Shown in pieces: positions 9,880 through 18,938 of a stretch of 26,363 nucleotides of DNA (position 1 is the stretch's first letter; each line of letters begins with the position of its first letter). Below the pieces are notes generated by a model, which was not told where the DNA came from, searched no databases, and worked only from the letters and a program-made list of their open reading frames with translations. Source of the DNA: an uncultured Lachnobacterium sp. GTDB lineage: Bacteria; Bacillota; Clostridia; Lachnospirales; Lachnospiraceae. The position numbers were made by a program, and so were the translations under genes. The stretch lies in assembly GCA_900543445.1 (NCBI GenBank), contig UQRC01000036.1, positions 1-26,363 of the forward strand, written 5' to 3'.

Positions 9880-10893
9880 ATGAAAATGAAAAACTGGTTT
9901 CAAAAATGCCTGATTGGAATTCTGATCGCAGCGCTTTGTCTGACGGTTGTGCCGGTCGATACGTTTGCTGCAACGAAGAGTTCACTGCCTGCGCTTCATG
10001 TGGAAGGAACGAAGCTTTGCGACAAGGATGGCAATGTGGTGCAGCTTCGTGGTGTCAGCACGCATGGTTTATCATGGTTTCCTCAGTATGTCAACGACAA
10101 ATATTTCAAGGAACTGCACGACAAATGGGGCGCGAACGTGGTGCGGCTTGCGATGTACACAGAAGAGTATAACGGTTACTGTTCGGGCGATGCGAACAAT
10201 CGCAAGCAGCTGAAGGCGCTTGTGAAAAAAGGCGTAAAACTCGCGGCAAAAAATGATCTGTATGTGATCATCGACTGGCATATTCTGTCGGATGGAAACC
10301 CGAAGAAACATGTGAAAGCGTCAAAGTCTTTTTTCAAGGAGATGTCAAAGACATTCAAAGACTACGATAATGTACTCTATGAAATCTGCAATGAGCCGAA
10401 CGGCGGAACGGACTGGAAGACCATCAAGTCGTACGCCAAGTCGGTGATTCCGGTAATCCGCAAGAACGACAAGGATGCCATCATCATTGTCGGAACACCG
10501 AACTGGTCGCAGAAGGTTGATGAGGCTGTGGCAAGTCCGATCACGGGATACGACAATCTGCTGTACGCGTTTCATTTCTATGCCGGAACGCACAAGGCGG
10601 ATATGCGAAAGACTTTGACGGACGCGGTCAAAAAGGGACTGCCGGTTTTTGTCACGGAGTTCGGTATCACGGATGCGAGCGGTTACGGCGGAATCGATAA
10701 AAAGGAAGCTGTCAAGTGGATCAAAGCACTCAATAAACGCGATATCAGTTATGTGGCATGGAATGTTTCCAATAAAGACGAGGGTTCCGCGATGATCAAG
10801 AGTAGCTGCGCTAAGACGAGCGGATTGAAGCGGAGTGATCTCAGTACATCCGGCAAGTGGGTCTACGATCTGCTCAGAAAGCATAAAAATTAG
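9880..10893 (+). CDS. Secreted GH5 endoglucanase (cellulase)
   Basis: The 337-residue product has a signal peptide (positive start, hydrophobic stretch 11-25, likely cleavage near residue 30 after TFA) and one GH5 catalytic domain that fills the rest. The acid/base is Glu172 in 'YEICNEPNG' and the nucleophile is Glu260 in 'FVTEFGIT'; 'DWHILSD' is the conserved strand-4 motif. It would cut beta-1,4-glucan outside the cell. There is no carbohydrate-binding module, sortase motif or dockerin, so it is a small free or loosely bound enzyme. The start at 9880 is preferred to the ATG at 9865 because GAGGAGG (9867-9873) lies inside the longer frame with proper spacing. A TATAAT at 9834-9839 may be part of its own promoter. 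It follows the kinase by 70 bp. Confidence 0.9.
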   Translation: MKMKNWFQKCLIGILIAALCLTVVPVDTFAATKSSLPALHVEGTKLCDKDGNVVQLRGVSTHGLSWFPQYVNDKYFKELHDKWGANVVRLAMYTEEYNGYCSGDANNRKQLKALVKKGVKLAAKNDLYVIIDWHILSDGNPKKHVKASKSFFKEMSKTFKDYDNVLYEICNEPNGGTDWKTIKSYAKSVIPVIRKNDKDAIIIVGTPNWSQKVDEAVASPITGYDNLLYAFHFYAGTHKADMRKTLTDAVKKGLPVFVTEFGITDASGYGGIDKKEAVKWIKALNKRDISYVAWNVSNKDEGSAMIKSSCAKTSGLKRSDLSTSGKWVYDLLRKHKN

Positions 10894-10929
10894 AAGCTCG
10901 GAGGCGCTTGCGTAAAATCGATGAATCAG

Positions 10930-10973
10930 GGAGCTGTAAAATATGTTCTTCGATGAACTTATTTTGCAGCTCC
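10930..10973. terminator. Convergent hairpin between the cellulase and araC-type genes
   Basis: A 14-bp stem (10930-10943 with 10960-10973, one G-T pair) closes a loop that can pair further. No strong U-tract exists on either side. It lies between two converging genes, and its right arm contains the last codons of the minus-strand regulator. It may end both transcripts or protect their 3' ends. Confidence 0.55.
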
Positions 10974-11825
10974 TTCTCTGTTTCGGTACTGCGTCGGCGA
11001 GAATCCTTTTTGTTTGTGAAAAAGCCGGCTGAAATAAAGTTGGTTATCATATCCTACAATGGACGCAATCTGGTTGATGGAGTATTCTGTTGTTTCCAGC
11101 AAAAGCTGCGCGTTATTGATGCGAAGAGAAACGATAAACTGCATTGGTGTCTGCCCGGTATATTTCTTGAAGTTGCGTATAAACCAACTGACACTCATGC
11201 CTCTTGAACTTGCATATTCCTCAATATTGATATTGCGATTGTAGTTTTCATTAAAGTAGGAGGTGGCAATATCCATTTCTTTATCCAGATATTCATTTTT
11301 CAATACATGTTCTCGTTTTAGCTCGCGTTCAAAAATAATGAGGAGATGACGGAGCAGTAGTTCGAGCATTTCTTCGTAATCTTCCTGGCTTCTTTGAAAT
11401 TCCAAAATAATTCGTTTAAATACCCGTTCGTATTCCAGTGAAGATCCTACGGGATATATGTGCTTATCATCCTGAAATCCATACTTTTTTAAAATATTTT
11501 TCACTTCACTTCCGGTAAAATGAATCCAGTAAACATCCGTCTTATCTTTCCCGTAATATTCATATTTTTGCATTTCTTTTGGCTGATACAATACGATATT
11601 ACCGGCAGGTACGATCGTTTCGTTGTCCGGTGTATCAAAATGAAAATGTCCGACTCCGGATGCAATATAGATGATCTGGAAATCTTTTCGTCCTTTGGGA
11701 CGATAGGTTGGCATCTTAGGATGTTCGGACAGACGATAGTTTCCGCAGCTTCCGACAACCAGAGGTCTGCTTTTGTCCTTAAAATCAATCAGAGAATTAT
11801 TTAAATAACCGGTATTGATATACAT
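10959..11825 (-). CDS. AraC-family transcriptional regulator of the lactose operon
   Basis: A 288-residue protein with an N-terminal cupin-like sensor (RPKGRKDFQIIYI...GHFHF and a 'PAGNIVLYQP' strand typical of AraC/RhaS sensors) and two C-terminal helix-turn-helix units. Their family marks are 'YASSRGMSVSWFIRNFKKYTG' and 'IASIVGYDNQLYFSRLFHK...G.SP..YR'. The start at 11825 is preferred to 11849 because AAGGAG precedes it at the right distance, inside the longer frame. It is transcribed away from the beta-galactosidase gene with a 180-bp shared region, so it is probably the operon's activator, responding to lactose or a related galactoside. No palindromic operator could be picked out by eye. 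Confidence 0.88.
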   Translation of the reverse strand: MYINTGYLNNSLIDFKDKSRPLVVGSCGNYRLSEHPKMPTYRPKGRKDFQIIYIASGVGHFHFDTPDNETIVPAGNIVLYQPKEMQKYEYYGKDKTDVYWIHFTGSEVKNILKKYGFQDDKHIYPVGSSLEYERVFKRIILEFQRSQEDYEEMLELLLRHLLIIFERELKREHVLKNEYLDKEMDIATSYFNENYNRNINIEEYASSRGMSVSWFIRNFKKYTGQTPMQFIVSLRINNAQLLLETTEYSINQIASIVGYDNQLYFSRLFHKQKGFSPTQYRNREGAAK

Positions 11826-11847
11826 GAACAAGTTCTCCTTTTTTAAC

Positions 11848-11876
11848 ATTGTATCATTTTGTGCATATTCTGTCCA
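11848..11876 (-). promoter_or_regulatory. Promoter of the AraC-type gene
   Basis: Read on the minus strand: TGGACA (11871-11876), a 17-bp spacer and TACAAT (11848-11853). No comparably good promoter is seen for the divergent beta-galactosidase gene, which fits a need for activator. Confidence 0.7.
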
Positions 11877-12005
11877 TTCCTGTTCATAGATATTTTACGA
11901 CTCAAAATGTATGATAAATATAGAAATTAGAGGATAAATGATAAAAACACAATCAGAAAAATCCTCGTTGGAGAAAAATATTATGTATATGATGGAGGGC
12001 TTAAG

Positions 12006-15000
12006 ATGATCGTACCGCGCTACTATGAAGATTTGGAAATGCTACACGATAACGCAATGCCGACGAGAGCTTATTATATTCCGGCATCAATAAGAAAGGA
12101 TGATCTTGTTGAAAATCGCGAAAGTTCCGATCGGTTTCAATTGTTAAACGGAGAATGGAATTTTAAATATTATAAAAGTATTTATGATGTGAAGGATGCT
12201 TTTTATCTGAACGGTTACGATACTTCAGAATTTGATAAGGCTACGGTTCCGGGGGTATGGCAGATGGCTGGATACGACATGCATCAATATACCAATATTC
12301 GTTATCCGTTTCCGTTTGATCCTCCGTATGTGCCACAGGATATTCCATGTGGGGCATATGTACACACGTTTACCTATCACAGGGAGGAGAAGGCTACGAG
12401 TGCTTTCCTGAATTTCGAGGGTGTAGACAGTTGCTTTTATGTCTGGATCAATGGTAGATATGTCGGCTATAGTCAGGTATCGCATATGACCAGTGAATTT
12501 GATGTTACTTCTCTGTTAGAAGACGGAACGAATACGCTTGCGGTGCTCGTGTTGAAATGGTGTGACGGTTCTTACTTGGAGGATCAGGATAAATTCCGGA
12601 TGAGCGGTATCTTTCGGGATGTGTACCTATTAAAAAGACCACAGAAATCCATCTGGGACTACCGTATTACAACAAAGGTAGAGCAAGATAAAGCAATCGT
12701 AAAATTAAATCTTGCATACAGTGAACCAATTGAGACAGCAATTGACATTGAGGATCAAAGTGGTGCACCCGTTGCACATGGTGAAATAGAACAAGATGGA
12801 TCGCTTGAATTTACCGTTTCGAATCCTGTGTTGTGGAACACGGAATCCCCGTATCTGTATACGGTGATTCTCTCAACGCCGGATGAGGTAATTGTAGATC
12901 ATATTGGTTTCCGGACAATTGAAATTAAGGATGCGGTTCTTTATTTTAACGGCGAGAAGATTAAGTTCCGCGGTGTGAATCGCCATGACTCGGATCCGGA
13001 AACAGGATGTGTCATTGGCGTAGAACAGATCAAAAAAGATCTGACACTTATGAAACAGCATAATTTTAATGCCATCCGATCAAGCCATTATCCGAATGCT
13101 CCGTATTTCTATCAGATGTGCGATAAATATGGTTTTATGGTTATTGACGAAGCCGATATTGAAGCACACGGACCATTTATGTTGTATCGAAAAGAAGATA
13201 CCGATCGGAACCGTTTTCATCGTTGGAATGAAAAGATAGCGGATAATCCGGAGTGGGAGTATGCAATTGTGGATCGTGTGCAAAGGATGGTACAAAGGGA
13301 CAAGAACCGCACCTGCATTGTGATGTGGTCGATGGGAAATGAGAGTGCTTACGGATGTAATTTTGAAAAAGCGCTGGAGTGGACGAAAAGCTTTGACCCG
13401 GATCGCATTACGCAGTATGAGAGTGCGAGATATCGCAATTATGACAAAACGTATGATTACAAATATCTGGATCTGTACAGCCGCATGTACCCGGCTTTGA
13501 CGGAGATTGACGAATATCTTGAAAAAGATGGAAGCAAACCGTTTCTACTCGTTGAATATTGCCACAGTATGGGAAACGGACCGGGAGATTTTGAGGACTA
13601 TTTTCAGGCAATTCAAAAAGATGACAGAATGTGCGGTGGCTTTGTATGGGAATGGTGCGACCATGCGATCGCACACGGCAAGGCGGATAACGGAAAAACC
13701 ATTTATTATTACGGTGGAGATCATGGGGAGAGCATTCATGACGGTAATTTCTGCGTGGACGGATTGGTGTATCCGGATCGGACACCACATACCGGATTAC
13801 TGGAATATAAAAATGTGTATCGCCCGGTAAGGGTGGTTTCCTACGCTCAGGAAGACGGTACGTTACTTTTTCATAATTATATGGATTTCGACAATCTGAA
13901 GGATTTTGTGGAAATTGATTATGAAATGACACAGGACGGTCTGACGGTAGAGAAAGGAAGCGTTGAGAATCTTTCAGCTGCGCCACATAGTGATGGTAAG
14001 ACCGAACTTAAATTACAGGTTCCGTCCGCCGGAAAAATTTATCTGAAATTTATTTATATTTTAAAGAAAGAACTGCCGCTTTTGCAGAAGGGATATGTTT
14101 TAGGTTTTGAGGAAATTAAGCTTGAAAATCAAGACGGAAGAAATCAAAAGGTATTGGAGTGGGCGGAAAAAGAAGAAAGTGCAGGAACTATTATTGTAAA
14201 GGAAAGTGCGGAAAAAATTGAATTACAGGCAAACGCTTTTTCCTATACGCTGAATAAGCGGAACGGATTATTTGAAGACATACAGTTTGCAGGAAGAAAC
14301 TATCTGAATCATCCGATGGAATTGAATATCTGGAGAGCACCAACGGATAACGATATGTATATAAAGTCTGAGTGGAAAAAGGCACATTATGACAAAGCTT
14401 ATACACGGGCATACAACATTGAGGTGCTTCAGAACAAACATGGCGTTTTCATCATGGAACATTTGGCTGTGGTTGCGGATACCGTTCAAAAAATTATTGA
14501 TATTGAACTAACCTGGAAAATCGATGAAACCGGAAAAATCATTGCATCAATTGAAGCTCAAAAAGATGAAGAGTTTCCGGATCTCCCTAGATTTGGTATC
14601 CGACTGTTCCTGAATAAGAAATTTGAGGATGTTGCCTATTATGGAATGGGACCGCACGAGAGTTACAGAGACAAGCATCAGGCCACCAGTCATGGAATCT
14701 ATCGTTCCAAAGTCACAGACCTGCATGAAGATTATATCCGTCCGCAGGAAAACGGGAGCCACTATGATTGCGATTATGTAGAACTGACGAACGCGCAGTA
14801 TGGATTTGCCATTGTCTCGGAAGATAGTTTCTCATTTAATGCTTCCTACTATACACAGGAAGTATTGGAGCAGACGGAGCATAACTTTGAACTTGAAGAG
14901 AGCGACAGCACTGTATTATGCGTTGATTATGCATTAAACGGCATCGGCTCGAACAGTTGCGGACCTGTGGTATTGGATCAATATCGGTTTAGTGAGAATG

Positions 15001-15044
15001 AATTCCGATTCCAATTGCAACTGGTTCCATATGTAAAGCGGTAA
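12006..15044 (+). CDS. lacZ: GH2 beta-galactosidase (LacZ type)
   Basis: The 1012-residue enzyme has the full five-domain LacZ layout: jelly-roll sugar-binding domain, Ig-like domain, TIM barrel from about residue 320, a second Ig-like domain, and the C-terminal beta-sandwich ('Bgal small') from about residue 730. The acid/base is Glu446 in 'MWSMGNESAYG' and the nucleophile is Glu517 in 'LLVEYCHSMGNG'. 'FRGVNRHDSDPETG' is the usual barrel-start motif. There is no signal peptide, so it acts in the cytoplasm on imported lactose or galacto-oligosaccharides. The start follows GGAGG. It is first in an operon with a GPH permease 52 bp downstream and is divergent from an AraC regulator. Confidence 0.93.
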   Translation: MIVPRYYEDLEMLHDNAMPTRAYYIPASIRKDDLVENRESSDRFQLLNGEWNFKYYKSIYDVKDAFYLNGYDTSEFDKATVPGVWQMAGYDMHQYTNIRYPFPFDPPYVPQDIPCGAYVHTFTYHREEKATSAFLNFEGVDSCFYVWINGRYVGYSQVSHMTSEFDVTSLLEDGTNTLAVLVLKWCDGSYLEDQDKFRMSGIFRDVYLLKRPQKSIWDYRITTKVEQDKAIVKLNLAYSEPIETAIDIEDQSGAPVAHGEIEQDGSLEFTVSNPVLWNTESPYLYTVILSTPDEVIVDHIGFRTIEIKDAVLYFNGEKIKFRGVNRHDSDPETGCVIGVEQIKKDLTLMKQHNFNAIRSSHYPNAPYFYQMCDKYGFMVIDEADIEAHGPFMLYRKEDTDRNRFHRWNEKIADNPEWEYAIVDRVQRMVQRDKNRTCIVMWSMGNESAYGCNFEKALEWTKSFDPDRITQYESARYRNYDKTYDYKYLDLYSRMYPALTEIDEYLEKDGSKPFLLVEYCHSMGNGPGDFEDYFQAIQKDDRMCGGFVWEWCDHAIAHGKADNGKTIYYYGGDHGESIHDGNFCVDGLVYPDRTPHTGLLEYKNVYRPVRVVSYAQEDGTLLFHNYMDFDNLKDFVEIDYEMTQDGLTVEKGSVENLSAAPHSDGKTELKLQVPSAGKIYLKFIYILKKELPLLQKGYVLGFEEIKLENQDGRNQKVLEWAEKEESAGTIIVKESAEKIELQANAFSYTLNKRNGLFEDIQFAGRNYLNHPMELNIWRAPTDNDMYIKSEWKKAHYDKAYTRAYNIEVLQNKHGVFIMEHLAVVADTVQKIIDIELTWKIDETGKIIASIEAQKDEEFPDLPRFGIRLFLNKKFEDVAYYGMGPHESYRDKHQATSHGIYRSKVTDLHEDYIRPQENGSHYDCDYVELTNAQYGFAIVSEDSFSFNASYYTQEVLEQTEHNFELEESDSTVLCVDYALNGIGSNSCGPVVLDQYRFSENEFRFQLQLVPYVKR

Positions 15045-15096
15045 TATAAAACAGTTGATAACAAAGTAAACAGGTAGGGATAAAGGAGAAGTTCTA

Positions 15097-16500
15097 ATGG
15101 AAGAAAAAAGATATTTGAAATGGTACAACAAAATGGGGTATGGTTCCGGTGACATTGCGGGGAATGTGGTATATGCGTTTCTGACATCATTTGTTATGGT
15201 GTATCTGACGGATACGATCGGGCTGGCATCTGGAATTGTCGGAACGTTGATCGCTCTTTCCAAATTGTTTGATGGGTTTACCGACATCTTTTTTGGCTCG
15301 ATGATCGATAAAACACATAGCAGATTGGGAAAGGCGAGACCGTGGATGTTGTATGGTTACATAGGCTGCGCGGTAACATTGGTGGCATGTTTTGCAATCC
15401 CGACCAGTCTTGGAAAGACAGCGCAATACGCATGGTTCTTTATCGCATATACGCTTCTGAACGGTGTGTTTTATACCGCAAATAATATTGCATATTCTGC
15501 ATTGACATCACTTGTTACAAAAAACAGCAAGGAACGTGTGCAGATGGGTTCCTATCGTTTTATTTTTGCTTTTTCTACCAGCCTTTTGATTCAGGCAATT
15601 ACGGTTGGATTTGTGGAAAAATGCGGTGGAGATGCGGCAGCGTGGCGCCTTGTCGCAATCATATACGCGGCAATCGGTCTGATTGTCAATACAATTTCCG
15701 CTTTGTCTGTGAAAGAACTTCCGGAAGAGGAATTAAATGAGGGGGAGCTGGCAGGCGAAGCAGAAAAATACGGACTTGTTCAGGCTTTCAAATTATTGGT
15801 AAAGAATAAATTTTATTTGATGATCTGTGGCACCTATATTCTGCAGCAGCTTTACAGCGCGATGATCGGTGCCGGCATCTACTATATGACATGGGTATTA
15901 AAAAATAAGAATTTATTTGGACAGTTTGCATGGGCAGTCAACATTCCACTTATTATTGCGTTGATCTTTACACCGACATTGGTTGGAAAGTGGAATGGAA
16001 TGTATAAATTGAATGTGAGAGGTTATATGCTTGCAACGGTTGGCAGAGCACTCGTTGTTGTTGCTGGATATATGGGCAGCGTTCCATTGATGATACTTTT
16101 TACAGCAGTTGCGGCTTTGGGACAGGGACCGTGGCAGGGCGATATGAATGCGGTCATTGCATCCTGCTCGGAGTATACTTATTTGACTCAGGGAAAACAT
16201 GTAGATGGAACAATGTATTCCTGCACTTCACTCGGAATCAAAATCGGTGGAGGAATCGGAACGGCTGTTGTTGGATGGCTGCTGGAGTTCAGCGGATATG
16301 TCGGAACGAATGCAACACAACCGCAATCGGCACTTAGTATGATGCAGTTTATCTATTTATGGCTGCCGTTTGTCTTTGATCTGCTTATTACGATTGTTCT
16401 CTCGCAGATGAATGTGGAAGAAACAAATGCAAATATCAGAAAAGCGAGAGGCATGAGTGTGGAGCGCGCAGAGGAACTTTTTGAAAAAGCGTCTCTCTAA
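15097..16500 (+). CDS. GPH-family lactose/galactoside:cation symporter
   Basis: The 467-residue membrane protein has about 12 helices and the GPH motif 'DGFTDIFFGSMIDKTHSR.GKARPW' in the first half. Lack of a IIA domain makes it a simple symporter. The start follows AAAGGAG. Placement right after lacZ makes lactose or a beta-galactoside the likely substrate, imported with Na+ or H+. It is only distantly like the symporter of the polyol operon, so the two are not a recent duplication. No terminator hairpin directly follows; the first one is at 16605. Confidence 0.87.
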   Translation: MEEKRYLKWYNKMGYGSGDIAGNVVYAFLTSFVMVYLTDTIGLASGIVGTLIALSKLFDGFTDIFFGSMIDKTHSRLGKARPWMLYGYIGCAVTLVACFAIPTSLGKTAQYAWFFIAYTLLNGVFYTANNIAYSALTSLVTKNSKERVQMGSYRFIFAFSTSLLIQAITVGFVEKCGGDAAAWRLVAIIYAAIGLIVNTISALSVKELPEEELNEGELAGEAEKYGLVQAFKLLVKNKFYLMICGTYILQQLYSAMIGAGIYYMTWVLKNKNLFGQFAWAVNIPLIIALIFTPTLVGKWNGMYKLNVRGYMLATVGRALVVVAGYMGSVPLMILFTAVAALGQGPWQGDMNAVIASCSEYTYLTQGKHVDGTMYSCTSLGIKIGGGIGTAVVGWLLEFSGYVGTNATQPQSALSMMQFIYLWLPFVFDLLITIVLSQMNVEETNANIRKARGMSVERAEELFEKASL

Positions 16501-16558
16501 TCGTACTTTAAAGAAAACAAAAGCATGGAATTCTGGAATGGAAAATACAAAATCTGTC

Positions 16559-16587
16559 TTGTAATAAAATGAAGCTGTGCATATAAT
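16559..16587 (+). promoter_or_regulatory. Promoter of the fliB-like gene
   Basis: TTGTAA (16559-16564), a 17-bp spacer and TATAAT (16582-16587). Transcription would start near 16594, just before a stable hairpin. Confidence 0.75.
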
Positions 16588-16604
16588 AGAAGAAAATCAT
16601 CAAG

Positions 16605-16630
16605 CGCTGTCGCGAAAGCGGCAGCGTTTT
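16605..16630 (+). terminator. Hairpin with GAAA tetraloop and T-run ahead of the fliB-like gene
   Basis: The stem is CGCTGTCGC (16605-16613) with GCGGCAGCG (16618-16626), loop GAAA, followed by TTTT. It is the only terminator-like structure after the lactose operon, yet it lies downstream of the fliB promoter and just before its ribosome binding site. It therefore also forms the fliB 5' leader. Confidence 0.65.
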
Positions 16631-16649
16631 CGATATGGAAGGAATGGAA

Positions 16650-17792
16650 ATGATGCGTTACAGACCGGATTATTATAAAGAATTTACATGTATTGCGGAC
16701 AAGTGCCCGATCACCTGCTGTCAGGAGTGGAAGATTGCGGTGGATGAGGAGACTTCACGCAAGTGGAAGACGATGACGCCGCCGGAAACTTTGCGGAGAC
16801 ATCGCACGCATCTGAGTGATTACACGATGAAAAAAGAGGGAGGGCGTGTGATCCGGCTGGAGGAGGATCATCGCTGTCCGTTTCTTGCCGATGATAAATT
16901 GTGCTGCCTTGTTTCGGCATATGGGGATTCGGTGTTGTCGGAGACCTGTACGGTTTTTCCAAGAGAAGTGCATATTTTTGCTGGGCATGAGGAAGAGACT
17001 TTGATGCCTTGCTGCCCGGCGGTTGTAGAATTGTGGAATGAGCGAAAAGCGATTGCATTTCCGGAGATTTCATGGGAGACAGAAGGCAGGCAAAAAGAAT
17101 TATTTTTGATAAGAAGTAAGCTTCTTGAACTGCTTGATGATACATCGGTATCACTCGCAGAACTTTTAAAAGAAGCATTTTACATTTTACTGGAACTTGA
17201 GAAACAGGATGCGCTTACGGAAAGTCTCATTGAAGATTATTTTTCGAAGGGGAGCATCGCAAAGCTTCGGGATGCGATCGAGGATGTGCCGGTCGATGCG
17301 CTTGACACGATGGATGAATGCAATGAATTATTGCAGGATCTGGCGGTCAACTATCGCAAGGAAGGTTTGTATCGCAGGTACTTAGATCCGGTGATCAAAC
17401 AGGCGGAAACGTTGTCGGAAACTTACGAGGAAGAGACGATGCGGGATTCATTGCAGCAGTTTGCAGATACGTTTGCCACGTATGAGCCACTGATGCGAAA
17501 ATTCCTGCAGAATGAAATCTATTCGGATCTGCTTGTGCCGGACGGATCGCTTGACAGCATGATCGTGGCATTGCAGTGGATCGCGATGGAGTATGCGGTG
17601 ATCCGGCATGCAATCTTTTTATCTTGTGATCATTCGTCAATCCGGTATGAGACCGTTCGTGATTATCTTGTAGTCATCACTCGTATGACCGGTTACGATG
17701 AGGAAGATATATACGAGTATCTGGAGAACAGCTTTGAGTCGTTGTTGTGGGAGTGGGGATACTTTGCGTTGATTGTCGGAAATGCGAGGTAA
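16650..17792 (+). CDS. fliB: Flagellin lysine-N-methylase (FliB family)
   Basis: About 380 residues. The cysteine-rich N-terminal half shows the family pattern 'FTCIADKCPITCCQEWKI', then CPFL, an LC pair, 'LSETCTVFPR' and a later CC, which are thought to hold a metal or iron-sulphur centre. The C-terminal half is helical. FliB of Salmonella methylates lysines on flagellin, and the length is close to that enzyme. No flagellin gene is nearby, so the target here is inferred from the family only. Several in-frame ATGs compete (16635, 16644, 16650, 16653). AAGGA at 16639-16643 best fits 16650 or 16653. It has its own promoter and leader hairpin. Confidence 0.8.
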   Translation: MMRYRPDYYKEFTCIADKCPITCCQEWKIAVDEETSRKWKTMTPPETLRRHRTHLSDYTMKKEGGRVIRLEEDHRCPFLADDKLCCLVSAYGDSVLSETCTVFPREVHIFAGHEEETLMPCCPAVVELWNERKAIAFPEISWETEGRQKELFLIRSKLLELLDDTSVSLAELLKEAFYILLELEKQDALTESLIEDYFSKGSIAKLRDAIEDVPVDALDTMDECNELLQDLAVNYRKEGLYRRYLDPVIKQAETLSETYEEETMRDSLQQFADTFATYEPLMRKFLQNEIYSDLLVPDGSLDSMIVALQWIAMEYAVIRHAIFLSCDHSSIRYETVRDYLVVITRMTGYDEEDIYEYLENSFESLLWEWGYFALIVGNAR

Positions 17793-17813
17793 TGCAAATC
17801 GATAAGATGGTGT

Positions 17814-17830
17814 CTTAAAGAAAACTTAAG
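17814..17830 (+). promoter_or_regulatory. OmpR/PhoB-type response-regulator box
   Basis: Two direct repeats, CTTAAA-N5-CTTAAG, are spaced 11 bp start to start and abut the -35 hexamer at 17831. This is the layout of class II activation by winged-helix response regulators. Two related pairs lie before the redox operon. Confidence 0.6.
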
Positions 17831-17858
17831 TTGTATTCCGCAGCGGATATGTTACAAT
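17831..17858 (+). promoter_or_regulatory. Promoter of the DUF4300 gene
   Basis: TTGTAT (17831-17836), a 16-bp spacer and TACAAT (17853-17858) preceded by TG (extended -10-like). Confidence 0.65.
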
Positions 17859-17923
17859 GTGGCAAAGAAAAATGTGTCAGCTTTATTGTTAAAAGGGCTG
17901 ATAGACAAAGGAGATATTTATAC

Positions 17924-18820
17924 ATGAAAAAGATAACTTATGCTTTAATATTCGCTTTATTGGTACCATTTTTGTTTGTGACGCAACCGACCGTGGCAAG
18001 CGCAAAGACAACGTACCGCGGAGCTTACTCAAATCTCGTTGATGCGCAGTCCCAGAAAGAGGTTCGTAAGGCGTTGTTAGACGCGGGGCTTTCCAAGAAA
18101 AATGTGGATGCATGGCTTTCTGATGTCAAGACCTATAACAAGACGATCAAGAACACCGGCCTTGTAAAAAAAGGATTTAAGAAGCTGGGAACAAAGAATC
18201 CGCAGTACGATGAAACAAAGATCATGGAGCTTTGGAACAAAAAGAATCCAATGTTTATCGGGTACAACTGCAGAATTACCGCTTTTGATCTTATGAGTGA
18301 CAAGATCAGTGTAAAAAAAGATGCGAAAGTGAATGCTGCGAATCTGTTTATGGATAAGGATGCATTAAAGAATGCTCCGGTCAAAAAATTTACGAAAGCG
18401 CAGCAGAAGAAATTCGACACATTATATTCTACCGTCAATACAGCCTATACCACAGAAGTCAGCACACATGTCAAAAAGCAGCAGAAGGTATGGAAGTTAA
18501 ACGAAGTCAGAGTTTCCAAAAAAACAAAGGCATCGCTGATCACCGTTGTCCTGCATTCCAGCTTCGGCAAAAAAGAGAACGAGCTGTTTGTCGGACATGC
18601 GGGAGTGCTTGTGCCGACAAAGGACAAAAAGCTTTTGTTCATTGAAAAGCTATCATTTTCTCTGCCATATCAGGTAATCAAGTTTGACAACCGCAAGCAG
18701 CTTAATCATTATCTGATGGGAATGTATGATACTTCGTGGGGACAGGAGGAGGCAAAGCCTTTTATCATGGAAAACACAAATCTGATGAAAGATTATCGCG
18801 TGATCCGCAAAGATAAGTAG
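17924..18820 (+). CDS. DUF4300 secreted protein
   Basis: A 298-residue protein with a clear signal peptide (KK then a hydrophobic stretch, cleavage near 'ASA-KT') and one domain recognised from memory as DUF4300. Marks are 'YSNLVDAQSQKEVRKALLDAG', 'W..KNPMFIGYNCRITAFDLM', 'LFMDKDAL' and 'LFVGHAGVLVPTKDKKLLFIEKL'. Members are secreted by streptococci and clostridia, and their function is not known. The 'NCR' and 'GHAG' segments are conserved and could form an active site, but that is a guess. The start at 17924 is preferred to 17831 because AAAGGAG lies just before it and the signal peptide begins there. It has its own promoter with a response-regulator box, shared in type with the redox operon downstream, so both may answer the same envelope signal. 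Confidence 0.8.
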   Translation: MKKITYALIFALLVPFLFVTQPTVASAKTTYRGAYSNLVDAQSQKEVRKALLDAGLSKKNVDAWLSDVKTYNKTIKNTGLVKKGFKKLGTKNPQYDETKIMELWNKKNPMFIGYNCRITAFDLMSDKISVKKDAKVNAANLFMDKDALKNAPVKKFTKAQQKKFDTLYSTVNTAYTTEVSTHVKKQQKVWKLNEVRVSKKTKASLITVVLHSSFGKKENELFVGHAGVLVPTKDKKLLFIEKLSFSLPYQVIKFDNRKQLNHYLMGMYDTSWGQEEAKPFIMENTNLMKDYRVIRKDK

Positions 18821-18821
18821 T

Positions 18822-18870
18822 CTCAAGAAGTTCTTAAGAATTTAAGTTAGAATCTTAAAGATATCTTACT
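18822..18870 (+). promoter_or_regulatory. Two OmpR/PhoB-type boxes before the redox operon
   Basis: CTCAAG-N5-CTTAAG (18822-18838) and CTTAAA-N5-CTTACT (18854-18870) are two pairs of 11-bp direct repeats, 32 bp apart. They match the box before the DUF4300 gene. A GATAAT at 18901-18906 is a possible -10, but no clear -35 is seen, as expected for an activated promoter. Confidence 0.6.
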
Positions 18871-18938
18871 TTTTCAAACACAACCTGTTCACAACTGATT
18901 GATAATCTATTTGTATCAAAACGAAAGGAAAAAAGGGA

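Noticed and set aside
13408..13986. 192-codon minus-strand frame inside lacZ
   Set aside because: It lies entirely antisense to the catalytic domain of beta-galactosidase and shows no independent signals.
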